The notes beneath the pieces were generated by a model, which was given only the letters and a program-made list of their open reading frames with translations, did not search any database and had not been told where the DNA came from. Below, in pieces: positions 42,653 to 51,635 of a stretch of DNA of 64,000 bases (its first letter is position 1; every line of letters begins with the position of its first letter). This DNA comes from Verrucomicrobiota bacterium (lineage in GTDB: Bacteria > Verrucomicrobiota > Kiritimatiellia > CAIVKH01): positions 124,001 through 188,000 of the forward strand of contig JACKPT010000007.1 of assembly GCA_024233345.1 (NCBI GenBank), read 5' to 3'. A program made the translations under genes and the position numbers.

Positions 42653-44955
42653 CGCAGCATCCCAAGGGATGGGGCATGGGTGGCGTCGATGGCCAGGGCC
42701 TGCCGAAGCGCCTGACGCGCGGCCGGGATGTTCTGCATTCGCGCATAAACCGTGGCGAGGGCGAAGGGTGGTTCGGGTGAGGATGGTGCGAGTTCACCCG
42801 CCTTGATCAGAGCGTCAGCCGCTTTGTCGAGGCGCTCTTCGCCGGCGTAGGCGAGCCCGAGATTGTACCAGGCCCGGCCAAATCCAGGGGCCCGTTCCAC
42901 CGTGAATTCCAGCCATTCCCGTGAGGCTGCGGCCTGTCCCTGTTCGGCAAGCAATAGCGCAAGCGAAAAGCTGTACTCGGCATTTTCCGGATCGAGGGTT
43001 GCCGCCTGGGTCAGGTTGGATCGTGCCGCCTCAGCCTTTCCGAGGATATGCTGAATTCGTCCGAGGGCATAGTGGGGAACCGGGGTATGATCCCAGGCAA
43101 GCGCTTTGGCTGCCCAGATTTCCGCGGAATCCGGACGGTTCTCCATCAGCTCAAATTGGGCATTGCGGAGTGCGCCGGGAGGCTGATCGGCAATGTTTTT
43201 CAGATAGGCCCGCAGTTCTCCATAACTGTTGGCTTCCCGCTCGCGGGGATTCAGCGTGGCCCAGGCGGCATCAATCCGAACCAGGGCGGAGGAGTCCTTG
43301 CGCAAGGGCTTGATCCACTGCTGCGATTCGGGGGTGGGGGGAAGGGACCGGATCGAGGCAGAGCGGACCATGGGATCGGGGTGGGTCAGTTCCGATTGCA
43401 AATAGCGGAGTACGGCAGGTGTCTGGTTCCATCCCGCCAGCAAACTATTCAAGGCAGCACGCCAGGCGGTGATCTCCTCGGATTCAGCCATGGCGAGCAA
43501 TGCTTCTCCGACCGACTCATCCCGTTGATGGGCCCGTGCCACGACCCTGGCCCGGTCGCGGGACCGGCGTTCCATTTTTTCCCCGTACCATTCTTCCGTC
43601 CAGCCATTCGCCCATTCCGCGGTCTGATCGGTATGGCATCGGTTACAGGCATTCGGGACGCCATGCTCGATGGTGAGCAGGGGGTCGGGGGAGGTGAATC
43701 CATGATCCCGCCGCCAATCCCTCGCCATATAGAGATTCTCCGGCATATGGCAGTCCACACAGCGGCTGCCGGCCTCGCCGGGGGGATGAAAGCTATGTGC
43801 GACCGCGTCAATGGGGATCGCGCCATGTAAGCCTGGCGGGGTGTGGCATTGCATGCAGATCGCATTATTTTCCAGCGGTGCTTTGAGTTTTCCCGAGTGG
43901 GGGTCGTGGCAGTCAAGGCAGGTCACACCCATATGGCCCATCCGGCTCATTCTGAAGGACGCGTATTCAAAATCCTCGTCGAGGACTTGCCCATCGTGTT
44001 GAAAAATACCGGGGGTATCGGGCAGGGTCAGCCGGTAGTGGTCGTTAAAGTCGTCGCCGGGCTTGAACGTTCCAAAGAGCTCTTCCCGACGGGCATGGCA
44101 GGATGCGCAGTTGTGGATGTGCTGGATGCTGGATGCTGGGTTCTGGGTTCTGGATGCTGGGTGCTGGGGGCTGGATACTGGATGGAAAGTTTCGATCATG
44201 GGACAGACATTCGTATTTCCTGAAACCTGCCTGCCCGGCCAGGGAAACCCGTCTACCCGGTCAGGGACACCTGCCTGCCCGGCCGGGGACACCCCTTCTC
44301 GCAGGGTATGGCACTGGGCACAGGACACCCCCATGGCCTGCCAGGTGGAGTCATAGCTGTCGGAGGCGATGTCGTAATGCTTTTCGAATCCGGTTGTGTG
44401 GCAGAAGGCGCACTGGACATTCCAGGTCATGCTGCGATTTTTCCAGAAACCCCATTCGTGGGGCTGCCGGTTATCGTCGCCAAAGGCATTAAACCAGTCA
44501 TTGCTGCGCGGATCATACGAAAGATCCACGGTCTGCAACCGCCCGCCGGGAAACGGAACCAGGTACTGGCGGAGCGGGGTGATGCCAATGACTGCCTCGG
44601 GGTGAAAAGTCTCGGGCGGCTGGTTGCTGAACGAGGTGATGAAGGAGACGATGCCCTGGCGTTGCCGGAGGGTGGTGACAAAAGAGCCATGTTCAACCGT
44701 GCGATCCGGGGTAAAAGCCCCGGCATCAAGATCCGGTGAGACCAGTCGATTCGCATTCGCATGCTGGGAAGCGATCCAGGCCTCTACAATGTCCGGATGA
44801 CAGGCGGCACAAGCCTGGGCGTTTGGGTCGGGGACGATCGACTGCATGCGTTGGGCATCATCGATGACCGACAGCTTCGCTTCCTTCGCGCAACCGCAGG
44901 CGATGAGAAGGGTGACAGCCAGTTCCCACCGTTTTCCAATGCCTGGAACGCTCAT
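42634..44955 (-). CDS. Octaheme c-type cytochrome with C-terminal TPR repeats
   Basis: About 773 residues from the ATG at 44955. An N-terminal lipobox (LIAC) suggests lipid anchoring. Eight CxxCH heme sites are seen: CAACH, CAFCH, CAQCH, CASCH, CLDCH, CMQCH, CVDCH and CNRCH, within roughly residues 45-440. HEAT-like helices follow, then three or four TPRs (about residues 620-770). It likely moves electrons in the periplasm or to an outer-membrane partner. Between the third and fourth hemes lies a low-complexity insert encoded by a 22-bp minisatellite and a CTGGATGCTGG-rich run. No quinol dehydrogenase or maturation gene is adjacent. Confidence 0.88.
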   Translation of the reverse strand: MSVPGIGKRWELAVTLLIACGCAKEAKLSVIDDAQRMQSIVPDPNAQACAACHPDIVEAWIASQHANANRLVSPDLDAGAFTPDRTVEHGSFVTTLRQRQGIVSFITSFSNQPPETFHPEAVIGITPLRQYLVPFPGGRLQTVDLSYDPRSNDWFNAFGDDNRQPHEWGFWKNRSMTWNVQCAFCHTTGFEKHYDIASDSYDSTWQAMGVSCAQCHTLREGVSPAGQAGVPDRVDGFPWPGRQVSGNTNVCPMIETFHPVSSPQHPASRTQNPASSIQHIHNCASCHARREELFGTFKPGDDFNDHYRLTLPDTPGIFQHDGQVLDEDFEYASFRMSRMGHMGVTCLDCHDPHSGKLKAPLENNAICMQCHTPPGLHGAIPIDAVAHSFHPPGEAGSRCVDCHMPENLYMARDWRRDHGFTSPDPLLTIEHGVPNACNRCHTDQTAEWANGWTEEWYGEKMERRSRDRARVVARAHQRDESVGEALLAMAESEEITAWRAALNSLLAGWNQTPAVLRYLQSELTHPDPMVRSASIRSLPPTPESQQWIKPLRKDSSALVRIDAAWATLNPREREANSYGELRAYLKNIADQPPGALRNAQFELMENRPDSAEIWAAKALAWDHTPVPHYALGRIQHILGKAEAARSNLTQAATLDPENAEYSFSLALLLAEQGQAAASREWLEFTVERAPGFGRAWYNLGLAYAGEERLDKAADALIKAGELAPSSPEPPFALATVYARMQNIPAARQALRQALAIDATHAPSLGMLRQLSAP
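44118..44183. repeat. Degenerate CTGGATGCTGGGT microsatellite in the cytochrome gene
   Basis: Short units of the type CTGGATG / CTGGGTT / CTGGGTG repeat about eight times over some 66 bp. On the coding strand they encode Pro/Ser/Gln/His-rich, low-complexity sequence just ahead of the fourth heme motif. Confidence 0.8.
44226..44291. repeat. Three-copy 22-bp minisatellite in the cytochrome gene
   Basis: Units at 44226-44247, 44248-44269 and 44270-44291 share the pattern CCYGYCTRCCCGGYCRGGGAMA. The unit is not a multiple of three, but three units (66 bp) are, so the frame is kept and each copy is read in a different frame. Confidence 0.88.
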
Positions 44956-45015
44956 ACCAGCACTGTTCCAATCCCTGGAAGATTTGGCAATCGGCAAGTG
45001 GCTGATTCAGGGCAT

Positions 45016-45050
45016 AAAAAAAAGACCGCTTCCGCGCGGGTCGGAAACGG
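45016..45050 (-). terminator. Rho-independent terminator of the barrel gene at 45079
   Basis: On the minus strand CCGTTTCC (45050-45043) pairs with GGAAGCGG (45033-45026) with one wobble pair, followed by eight consecutive T residues (45023-45016). It lies about 28 bp after the stop. Confidence 0.8.
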
Positions 45051-45078
45051 ACTTAGCCTGCATGCGTGATCAGCCGCT

Positions 45079-45600
45079 TCAGGGGAGGTATACACGGAGA
45101 CCGAGCAGAATCCCGTAGTTGGTGGATTCGGCTTCGAGGTTGTCACCGACATAGACATCATCGGAAGCAAGCGACCAGCCAAATTCCGCATATGCTGCCA
45201 CGGAGTCGCTGAAAAAATATTTCAGACCGCCGTAGGGTTTGAGGACCAGGGCGTCGACACCATCGACAAACTCACTGTCGGGGTCGCTGGAGGTCCAGGT
45301 CAGCCGCCCGCCGACATAGGGCATCCACTCGGTCGCGGTTTCAAAGTTGAATTCGCCGTACCCGCCGATATCAAACACCGTGTTCACATCATTGTCCTGC
45401 AGGCCAAAAATGCCGCCGACCACGACATTGTCCGCGACAGCGTAACCATAACCAAGGTTGATGGCAAAATCGGTTCCCATCGGGGTTTCCATGGTCAGGC
45501 TTCCCGCCAGCGATACTTCCTTGGTACCCAGCCCAATGGAGGCTGCCATGGCGGTGCTTCCGGTTGCGATTGCGGTCAGGATGATCAGTACTTTCTTCAT
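45079..45600 (-). CDS. Outer-membrane beta-barrel protein
   Basis: The ATG at 45600 with a GAGG site gives 173 residues with a signal peptide ending in AMAAS. The mature sequence alternates in strands (INLGYGYAVADNVVVGGIFGL, YVGGRLTW, YGGLKYFFSDSVAAYAEFGWSL) and ends with LLGLRVYLP. This is an eight-stranded-barrel style protein, possibly porin-like, of unknown role. It has its own terminator and is divergent from the 45.8-50.7 kb array. Confidence 0.75.
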   Translation of the reverse strand: MKKVLIILTAIATGSTAMAASIGLGTKEVSLAGSLTMETPMGTDFAINLGYGYAVADNVVVGGIFGLQDNDVNTVFDIGGYGEFNFETATEWMPYVGGRLTWTSSDPDSEFVDGVDALVLKPYGGLKYFFSDSVAAYAEFGWSLASDDVYVGDNLEAESTNYGILLGLRVYLP

Positions 45601-45797
45601 GGTTTTTCCTCGGTTGGTTGTTGTCCGCCGATGTTGAGAGATTCGCGCTCCGGTCGGCGTACTGCGTTCCTGTGTTGTTGCTTTGGCCCTTGACCAGCCC
45701 ACGACCGCCTGTCTACACCAACCCACCGCTGGGGACAATCCCATAGTTTGTGCGTGAAGGCTTGACCTCGTTGGCGTCAGGACTTAAAGACGCACCC

Positions 45798-47366
45798 ATG
45801 AATTTCCATTTGGTCTCATCCTCGCTCCGGTGGTCGCTGGTCGCCCTTGCCGGCCTGGTCCTGTCTTTTTCGCCGGTGTATGCCCAGTACGCCGACTTCA
45901 GTCGACAGGTTCTGGTTTCCGAGGAAGGGTCGGAGCCGCGTGACGAGGGTCTGGCGATGGCCGATGCACGGGCGAATCAGGGGGTTTTGACCACCATCCT
46001 GTGGTATCTACCCAACCGGGTGATGGACCTGATCGATATTTTTCGCCTTCGGTTGAAGGTGGGCCCGGGGCTTGGGGTGGGGTTCCGAATGACGGATTAT
46101 GCTGCTTTTTATGGCGGCAGCCAGTACGCGGTCTATCTCGGGTTGCCCGGCCCGCGCTATCCGGAGGCATTCCGGTATCCGGTGGGTCTGGAATATCAGC
46201 GGGGCATTGTTCTCGCCGGGGTGGATGCCTCGGATGATCTGAAGCATCCACCGCGCTATGGCTTTTCTGAAGTGGATGCCGGTCTGCACCTGTTTTTGAT
46301 CGGGGCGGAGGCGGGTATTGATCCCTTCGAAATTGCGGATTTCCTGTCCGGCCTGTTTTTGATCGATCTGCGCCGTGACGATTATCCCCGGGTCCCGGCG
46401 CCGCCATTGCCGGAAACGGGTAGTGTCGTGGTCAATCAATTGATCCACCCCGAATTTGAAACCGATCCCAAGCCGGAGTCCTTTGTCAGCTATGCCGCCC
46501 GGTTGGATTATCTGGAGCGGAATGTACCGCTTCGTCTCCAGGGGGGGATGCGTTATGTCGACCAGCGATTTGCCGCAGAGGGCCAGCCGCTCGAAGTGCA
46601 GCCGCCCATGAATGACCTGAGCTTTGGCATCTTTATCCGGTCGATTGTCGGGGGGACGACGGAAGTGGAATTCAAGCCGGATGTCAACCTGGACGTGGCT
46701 TTGCCCAACCTCGAGCGCCGGGTCAGTCTGTTTGTGGAAAGCTCGTCCTCGGATGATTTGCCGGGGCGGGACAGTCTCGAACAGGAGGACAAGGGAGTGA
46801 CGATCGGTGCCCGGAGGAAAGCCGAAGACTGGAATATCAGTGTCGACGCCGGTATTCGGGCGAAGTGGTTGCCGGAATTGTATACCCGGGCATCGTGGAA
46901 GCCGAATTGGGAATGGGATGCCTGGCAATTCCGGTTTGAAGAGCGGGCCTTCTGGGAGTCGGATGACGGTTTCGGCAATTTGACCAGCCTGGCGGTTCAC
47001 CGCTGGTTCGCCAACGATCGCTGGCTTTTCAAGGAAAACACCTCGGGAAAAATCTCCGAATCGACGGATGGCTTTGAATGGGAGCAGAGTCTGGCGGTCG
47101 GGCGGGTCTTCAAACTCTTCGATGAAAACCGCCGTGCGAACCGTCGCAGCATCGGTTCCGACGATGCCATTTCCGGGTATGCCATCAAGGGATCGATCTT
47201 CGGAGAGGATGATGCAGTTACCCAGTATCGCATTCTGGGCACGTACCGGTTTGCCCTCTATAAAGACTTTGTTGTGGGCGATTTTCGTACGGGTCCCCAG
47301 TGGCGGGAATCGGAAGACTGGGAACCCGAATTGCGCATTGATCTGGGGATGTCCCTGATCTTTTAG
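45798..47366 (+). CDS. Large exported outer-membrane protein, unknown family
   Basis: 522 residues from the ATG at 45798, with a signal peptide ending in PVYAQ. The N-terminal part (about 60-190) contains a helix-rich segment (TTILWYLPNRVMDLIDIFRLRLKVGPGLGVGFRMT) resembling exported proteins that precede barrels. The C-terminal half has many amphipathic strands with Trp/Tyr and terminates in LRIDLGMSLIF, with the terminal Phe typical of outer-membrane barrels. Function is unknown. It heads a run of five same-strand genes with small gaps or overlaps. Confidence 0.7.
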   Translation: MNFHLVSSSLRWSLVALAGLVLSFSPVYAQYADFSRQVLVSEEGSEPRDEGLAMADARANQGVLTTILWYLPNRVMDLIDIFRLRLKVGPGLGVGFRMTDYAAFYGGSQYAVYLGLPGPRYPEAFRYPVGLEYQRGIVLAGVDASDDLKHPPRYGFSEVDAGLHLFLIGAEAGIDPFEIADFLSGLFLIDLRRDDYPRVPAPPLPETGSVVVNQLIHPEFETDPKPESFVSYAARLDYLERNVPLRLQGGMRYVDQRFAAEGQPLEVQPPMNDLSFGIFIRSIVGGTTEVEFKPDVNLDVALPNLERRVSLFVESSSSDDLPGRDSLEQEDKGVTIGARRKAEDWNISVDAGIRAKWLPELYTRASWKPNWEWDAWQFRFEERAFWESDDGFGNLTSLAVHRWFANDRWLFKENTSGKISESTDGFEWEQSLAVGRVFKLFDENRRANRRSIGSDDAISGYAIKGSIFGEDDAVTQYRILGTYRFALYKDFVVGDFRTGPQWRESEDWEPELRIDLGMSLIF

Positions 47367-47428
47367 ACAAAGCCGGAAGGGTAACGCTTGTGACCGGCAC
47401 CGTACCGGCCGCAGCATGGAGGGATCGG

Positions 47429-48310
47429 ATGAAGCGAATACGATGGAAGAACACCTTGCCGGTGGGGGTCGCTCTTGCGAGCCTGGCCCTGGTCGGGGGC
47501 TGTGCAAGCTCCGGGTCCCGCATGCCGGATCGGGCATCCCGTGCCCCGCTGGCCGGACAATTTGCCTGGCACGATCTGGTGTCCACCGATGTCGCGGCTT
47601 CCCGTGTGTTTTACCAGCAATTGTTGGACTGGACATTTGTGGGCAGCGGAGTCGATGGGTATGAATGGATTGAGTACCAGGGGCAAATCATCGGCGGCCT
47701 GGTGGATGCGACGCGGCTGGAGCGGACACCCCGTCAATCGATCTGGTTGAATGGGGTGGTCGTTGATGATCTGGAGGCGGCAATGGGCCGGGTCCTCGAG
47801 GCGGGTGGCCAGATCCTGAAGGAAGCCCAGCGGGTTCCCAAGCGCGGCGGATTTGCGGTGGTTGCGGATCGTGAGGGTGCGCTGTTCCAACTGGTGGCAG
47901 AAAACCCACTGGCGGCCAGTCCGAGCGAGCCATCGACCGGACAATGGTTGTGGACGGAGCTGCTGAGTGCGGAGGCTCCGGTGGCGGCAAACTTTTATGA
48001 AGCGGTTCTGGGGGTTGAGCCGGCCTCAGTCAGTGATGCCTATGTTCTGCTCATGGCCGGGGATAGCCCGCAGTCAGGTATTGTGACCAGCCCGTTTGAG
48101 GAAACGGCCTCGGTCTGGGTTCCCTTTGTCCGGGTTGCGGATCCTGCCGTGACCGCCGCACGGGCGGTCGAACTCGGAGGCCGTGTGGTGCTGGCCCCGG
48201 CGAAGGATGTGCGCAGCGGTTCGTTGGCAATCATCCTCGATCCCGGTGGGGCACCCCTGGCGTTGCAACGATGGACCGCGCCATCGGAAATGGCCGAGGT
48301 GTCGCCATGA
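47429..48310 (+). CDS. Two-domain VOC-family (glyoxalase-fold) lipoprotein
   Basis: The ATG at 47429, with GGAGGG upstream, gives 293 residues with lipobox VGGC. Two VOC modules follow (about residues 40-155 and 165-285): FAWHDLVSTDVAASRVFYQQLLDW and LWTELLSAEAPVAANFYEAVLG. The usual C-terminal metal-ligand Glu of each module is replaced (REGALFQLV, PGGAPLALQ), so metal chemistry is doubtful; a binding role is possible. Lipidated VOC proteins are unusual. The start of the next gene overlaps its stop (ATGA). Confidence 0.85.
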   Translation: MKRIRWKNTLPVGVALASLALVGGCASSGSRMPDRASRAPLAGQFAWHDLVSTDVAASRVFYQQLLDWTFVGSGVDGYEWIEYQGQIIGGLVDATRLERTPRQSIWLNGVVVDDLEAAMGRVLEAGGQILKEAQRVPKRGGFAVVADREGALFQLVAENPLAASPSEPSTGQWLWTELLSAEAPVAANFYEAVLGVEPASVSDAYVLLMAGDSPQSGIVTSPFEETASVWVPFVRVADPAVTAARAVELGGRVVLAPAKDVRSGSLAIILDPGGAPLALQRWTAPSEMAEVSP

Positions 48311-48477
48311 GGATACGAAGGATGATACTCACTTGGTTTGTCGCGATAGCACTCCTTGGTGTGATCGCCGGATGCACATTGTCTCCCTCGATCGACATGG
48401 GTGTTGATTTTGACTATTACGGCGGGAAGTTTCATGTGCGACCCAATGCCAGCATCGGGGTCACGGGGCGTCCATGA
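48307..48477 (+). CDS. 56-residue lipoprotein, unknown function
   Basis: The ATG at 48307 overlaps the VOC stop by 4 bp, and its TGA overlaps the next ATG in the same way, which argues that this very short gene is real. The signal segment LTWFVAIALLGVIAGC gives a lipidated Cys. The mature peptide is about 34 residues (IDMGVDFDYYGGKFHVRPNA), rich in aromatic residues and strand-like. It may be an accessory lipoprotein of the adjacent barrel. Confidence 0.75.
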   Translation: MRIRRMILTWFVAIALLGVIAGCTLSPSIDMGVDFDYYGGKFHVRPNASIGVTGRP

Positions 48478-49769
48478 GGCGCACCCTGGGATGGCTGGTT
48501 CTCGTATGGATGATGTCAGCGAGGCCGGGGCTGGCGCAAAGCATTCTGTACAACTCAACCGAGACCCGGCTGACCGAGGATTTCGCATGGATTCCCTATG
48601 CTTTTTCCAGTGCCAGCTTTGGTCTCGGGTTCGGGGTGGGGGCGTCCTATTCCGGCTGGCCGGCGGAAGAGAGCTCTCTGATCGGTGCTGCAACGCTGGG
48701 CACCAAGTTCTCTTACAACTTCGCGCTCGGGGCCTCGGATCTGCGGGTACCGGGAGCCAAGCGGCTCTATGTTGAGCCGTTGTTGATTCTCGGCAAGTAT
48801 CAGGACCAGTTTATTTATGCCGGGCGGAATAACCCCGGATTTGAGGGCCAGCGAGCCGGGGCCAATGACTCGGATGCCGATCATTACGTCGAGGCGACTC
48901 AATGGGACAACCGGGCCGAGGTTTTATTCCGGTATCTTCTCCCGGTCGGGCATGGCCGCGATGAGAATACCATCATTAGCCGGTATGTGTTGAAGGAAGG
49001 GCTGCTCGCTTCCGGCGCAACCGGCGGCGCGTCGTGGAACCCCATGACCAGCGGGCGAACTTACCTCAAGCTCACGCCCCAGGTGCGGGAACAGACCTAC
49101 GCGAATGATGACCTCAATGCACCGCTCCGCACCCTCAATCTGGAAACTGCGGTTGAGCGGGAGAATTGGGATTTTCCCTTCAACCCGACCCGGGGCAGTT
49201 ACCAGCGTGTCGCGTATACCCGGGATTTTGATTCCGATGAAGCCTTGGGTGAGTGGGATTTATGGGAGGTCGACCTGGCCAAGGTATTTAACCTCGGCCA
49301 AACCGGGATCTTTCGCCAGCAGGTGTTGGCGCTGAATGGATGGACTGCCTATACGCCAAGTTGGGAGACCGATTCGGTGGATGGGCAGGCCGTGGTGACC
49401 CGTCGGCCTCCACCCTATGCCGGGGCGACCCTCGGCGGGCTGACCCGAATGAGGGGCTTCGAGGATAACCGTTTCCAGGACAAGGCAGCCATTTATTACG
49501 CGGCGGAATACCGGGTGATTCCTGAGTGGCAACCTTTGCGCCACATCACGGCACTGGAATGGGCGGACATCAGCTACTGGCAATTTGTGGCGTTTGTCGA
49601 AGCGGGTCAGGTCAGCCCGGACTGGCGCATCGATGATCTCCATTCCGATCTGCATATCGATGGCGGGGTCGGCTTACGGGGGATGTTGCATAAGGCGGTC
49701 TGTCGGTTGGATGTCGCGGTGAGCGAGGAAGGCCTCCGGATAACCGCGATGTATGGCCATCCGTTTTGA
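48474..49769 (+). CDS. Omp85-superfamily barrel without POTRA domains
   Basis: This 431-residue protein has a signal peptide ending in GLAQS. The rest is a 16-strand-type barrel with the superfamily's loop-6 motif, GGLTRMRGFEDNRFQDK (the RGF signature), and a terminal strand ITAMYGHPF. POTRA domains, which BamA and TamA carry, are absent; the barrel begins within about 30 residues of the signal. Such proteins may be transport pores or patatin-like-partner barrels. It starts inside the preceding stop (ATGA) and is followed 2 bp later by a permease gene. Confidence 0.85.
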   Translation: MRRTLGWLVLVWMMSARPGLAQSILYNSTETRLTEDFAWIPYAFSSASFGLGFGVGASYSGWPAEESSLIGAATLGTKFSYNFALGASDLRVPGAKRLYVEPLLILGKYQDQFIYAGRNNPGFEGQRAGANDSDADHYVEATQWDNRAEVLFRYLLPVGHGRDENTIISRYVLKEGLLASGATGGASWNPMTSGRTYLKLTPQVREQTYANDDLNAPLRTLNLETAVERENWDFPFNPTRGSYQRVAYTRDFDSDEALGEWDLWEVDLAKVFNLGQTGIFRQQVLALNGWTAYTPSWETDSVDGQAVVTRRPPPYAGATLGGLTRMRGFEDNRFQDKAAIYYAAEYRVIPEWQPLRHITALEWADISYWQFVAFVEAGQVSPDWRIDDLHSDLHIDGGVGLRGMLHKAVCRLDVAVSEEGLRITAMYGHPF

Positions 49770-49771
49770 CG

Positions 49772-50659
49772 ATGAAACTGATACTCGATACCAGCATCCT
49801 GATCGTGACCGTGATGATGATGCTCGCGATCGGGATGCAGCTTGCCCGCGAACCGAATCTGACTCGCGCTCCTCGGTTGGGTTCACTGGCCCTGATCCTC
49901 ATTCTGCACATGTGCCTGTTGCCCGTGATCGCCTGGCTCACCTGCCGATGGCTGGAGATCCGCCCCGCTTTGGCCATCGGCCTGATGGTGGTGGCGGCCT
50001 GTCCGGTGGGGGATATCTCCAATTTTTATGTCTGGCTGGTCCGGGGCAATGTCTGGGTTTCCCTGTGGCTGAATGTCGTGTCCTGTCTTTTTGCCGTGGC
50101 CTCGATGGCGGGCATCTATCATCTTTATTCCTGGTTGTCGGGGTCGCCTTTTCTGATGGCTCTACCCACCCTGGGTATGGTGGTGCGGTTGCTGGCCTTG
50201 ATTGTCTTGCCATTGTCCGCAGGCATCCTTGCCGGTTGGCGGTTTCCCTGCGCCGCTGATGCCCTGACACCCTGGTTGCGGCGAGCCACCGGGGCCGGGA
50301 TCCTGTGGGTGGTTTGTCTGATCGTGGTGATGCGATGGGGACAGCTCAGGGAGGAGGCGGCCGAAGCTGCGCTCGCCAGCCTGGTTTTCCTCAGCCTCGC
50401 AACCATGACGGGGGTTGGCGCCGCCTTGCTGGTTACCAGATCCCGGCGGGAACGTATCGCGATCGCCTTCTCGTTTCCGGTGCGGAATGTAGGACTTGCC
50501 ACCGCCCTTGTCGTCATCCTGATGAATCAGGTCGGCTATGCCGCCTTTGCCGTGGTCTACTTTGTGGTGGAGGTTTTTTTCATGCTGGCGGTGGCAGGGA
50601 TCACGGCAAGGATATGTCCCGCTGGGCGTGAAGAGACGACCCGACTTGGCGCATCCTGA
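49772..50659 (+). CDS. Bile acid:sodium symporter (BASS)-like permease
   Basis: 295 residues from the ATG at 49772, 2 bp after the Omp85 stop. Nine or ten helices are predicted, with BASS-type landmarks VVAACPVGDISNFYVWL (cross-over helix region) and FPVRNVGLATALVVI. BASS transporters import organic anions with sodium. The substrate here is unknown; pairing with an outer-membrane barrel and lipoproteins suggests uptake or export of an organic anion across both membranes. Confidence 0.8.
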   Translation: MKLILDTSILIVTVMMMLAIGMQLAREPNLTRAPRLGSLALILILHMCLLPVIAWLTCRWLEIRPALAIGLMVVAACPVGDISNFYVWLVRGNVWVSLWLNVVSCLFAVASMAGIYHLYSWLSGSPFLMALPTLGMVVRLLALIVLPLSAGILAGWRFPCAADALTPWLRRATGAGILWVVCLIVVMRWGQLREEAAEAALASLVFLSLATMTGVGAALLVTRSRRERIAIAFSFPVRNVGLATALVVILMNQVGYAAFAVVYFVVEVFFMLAVAGITARICPAGREETTRLGAS

Positions 50660-50703
50660 CGCGGTGGCTTCACGCTCATCCCTTCAGCAAAATTATCTTG
50701 ACC

Positions 50704-51621
50704 TCATTCCCGGGGCTGTTCCGGCGCCATGGTCTGGGTCAGTTGGTGTTGAATTTCACGGATCAATGCCTCGGCGGCAGGGGACAACCGACGATTTTTC
50801 AGGGTTACCAGTCCGGGGTTGGAATTCATTGTGAAGTCGCTCACCGGGATCACCGCAAGGTTTCCTGCGGCCACATCGTCACGTATCAGGGGCTCAATAC
50901 CTCCGCAGATACAATGGCTGTTGTCGACAATTGTCTTGAGGGTGGAGTAATGGCTGCACACGATGGAGATCTCGAAGGGAGCTTTACTTCGGGCTGACTG
51001 GTTGAGGTGGTCCCGCATGGGGCGTGGCGGGGAGGGGGCGACGATGGGATACTTCAGGAGTTCCATGAAGGTGACAGAGGATTGGTCCAGGATTGGATGG
51101 CCTTTTCGACAGAACCAGATGATGGGCTGGGGGGGGACCTGGGTAATGACAAGATCGGAGGCATCGTCCAATTCGGAAATATCGGCAATGAACAGGTCGA
51201 GTTCGCGGGATCGCAACAGGGTTGGAAACCGTGAATAGTTGTCGATGTGCAGCATGATGCGCATCTGGGGATAGTGCGTCATCAGATTGCCCACCGCTGG
51301 ACCCATGATCGCATCGGCCATGATCGGGCCGGCGCCCACGGTAAGTTTTCCCGCCGCGAGTCCCCTGAACAGGGAGACCTCCTGTTCGAGATCTCCCATG
51401 TCAGACAGGATGGCCCGGGCATGCTCGGCCAAAAGCAGTCCAAATGTCGTGGGCACCGGTTTGGGAGTCCGGTCGAATATGGGATGCCCCAGCAACTCCT
51501 CCATCCGCTGGATGCTCTTGGTCAGTGCGGGCTGGCTAATGTGTAGCTGTCGGGCCGCCTGATTGAAATTGCCGGTTTGCAGGACGGCAAGAAAGTGACG
51601 TAGATGTTGAAGTTCGACCAT
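50704..51621 (-). CDS. LysR-family transcriptional regulator
   Basis: This 305-residue protein has an N-terminal winged helix-turn-helix (HLRHFLAVLQTGNFNQAARQLHISQPALTKSIQRME, about residues 6-40, quoted in parts) and a LysR substrate-binding domain. It lies divergent from the sulfatase gene with an AT-rich, dyad-containing region between, the usual layout for a LysR regulator and its target. It probably controls the sulfatase, perhaps in response to a sulfated or sulfur compound (inference). Confidence 0.93.
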   Translation of the reverse strand: MVELQHLRHFLAVLQTGNFNQAARQLHISQPALTKSIQRMEELLGHPIFDRTPKPVPTTFGLLLAEHARAILSDMGDLEQEVSLFRGLAAGKLTVGAGPIMADAIMGPAVGNLMTHYPQMRIMLHIDNYSRFPTLLRSRELDLFIADISELDDASDLVITQVPPQPIIWFCRKGHPILDQSSVTFMELLKYPIVAPSPPRPMRDHLNQSARSKAPFEISIVCSHYSTLKTIVDNSHCICGGIEPLIRDDVAAGNLAVIPVSDFTMNSNPGLVTLKNRRLSPAAEALIREIQHQLTQTMAPEQPRE

Positions 51622-51635
51622 GGGTAATCCTGATC

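Noticed and set aside
44118..44291. CRISPR-like array
   Set aside because: Repeats are direct, contiguous and without unique spacers, and lie within a coding gene; this is a minisatellite.
46008..47636. 542-residue minus-strand reading frame
   Set aside because: It is antisense to the exported outer-membrane protein and start of the VOC gene; it has no start context or recognisable domain. GC-rich codon bias explains the long open frame.
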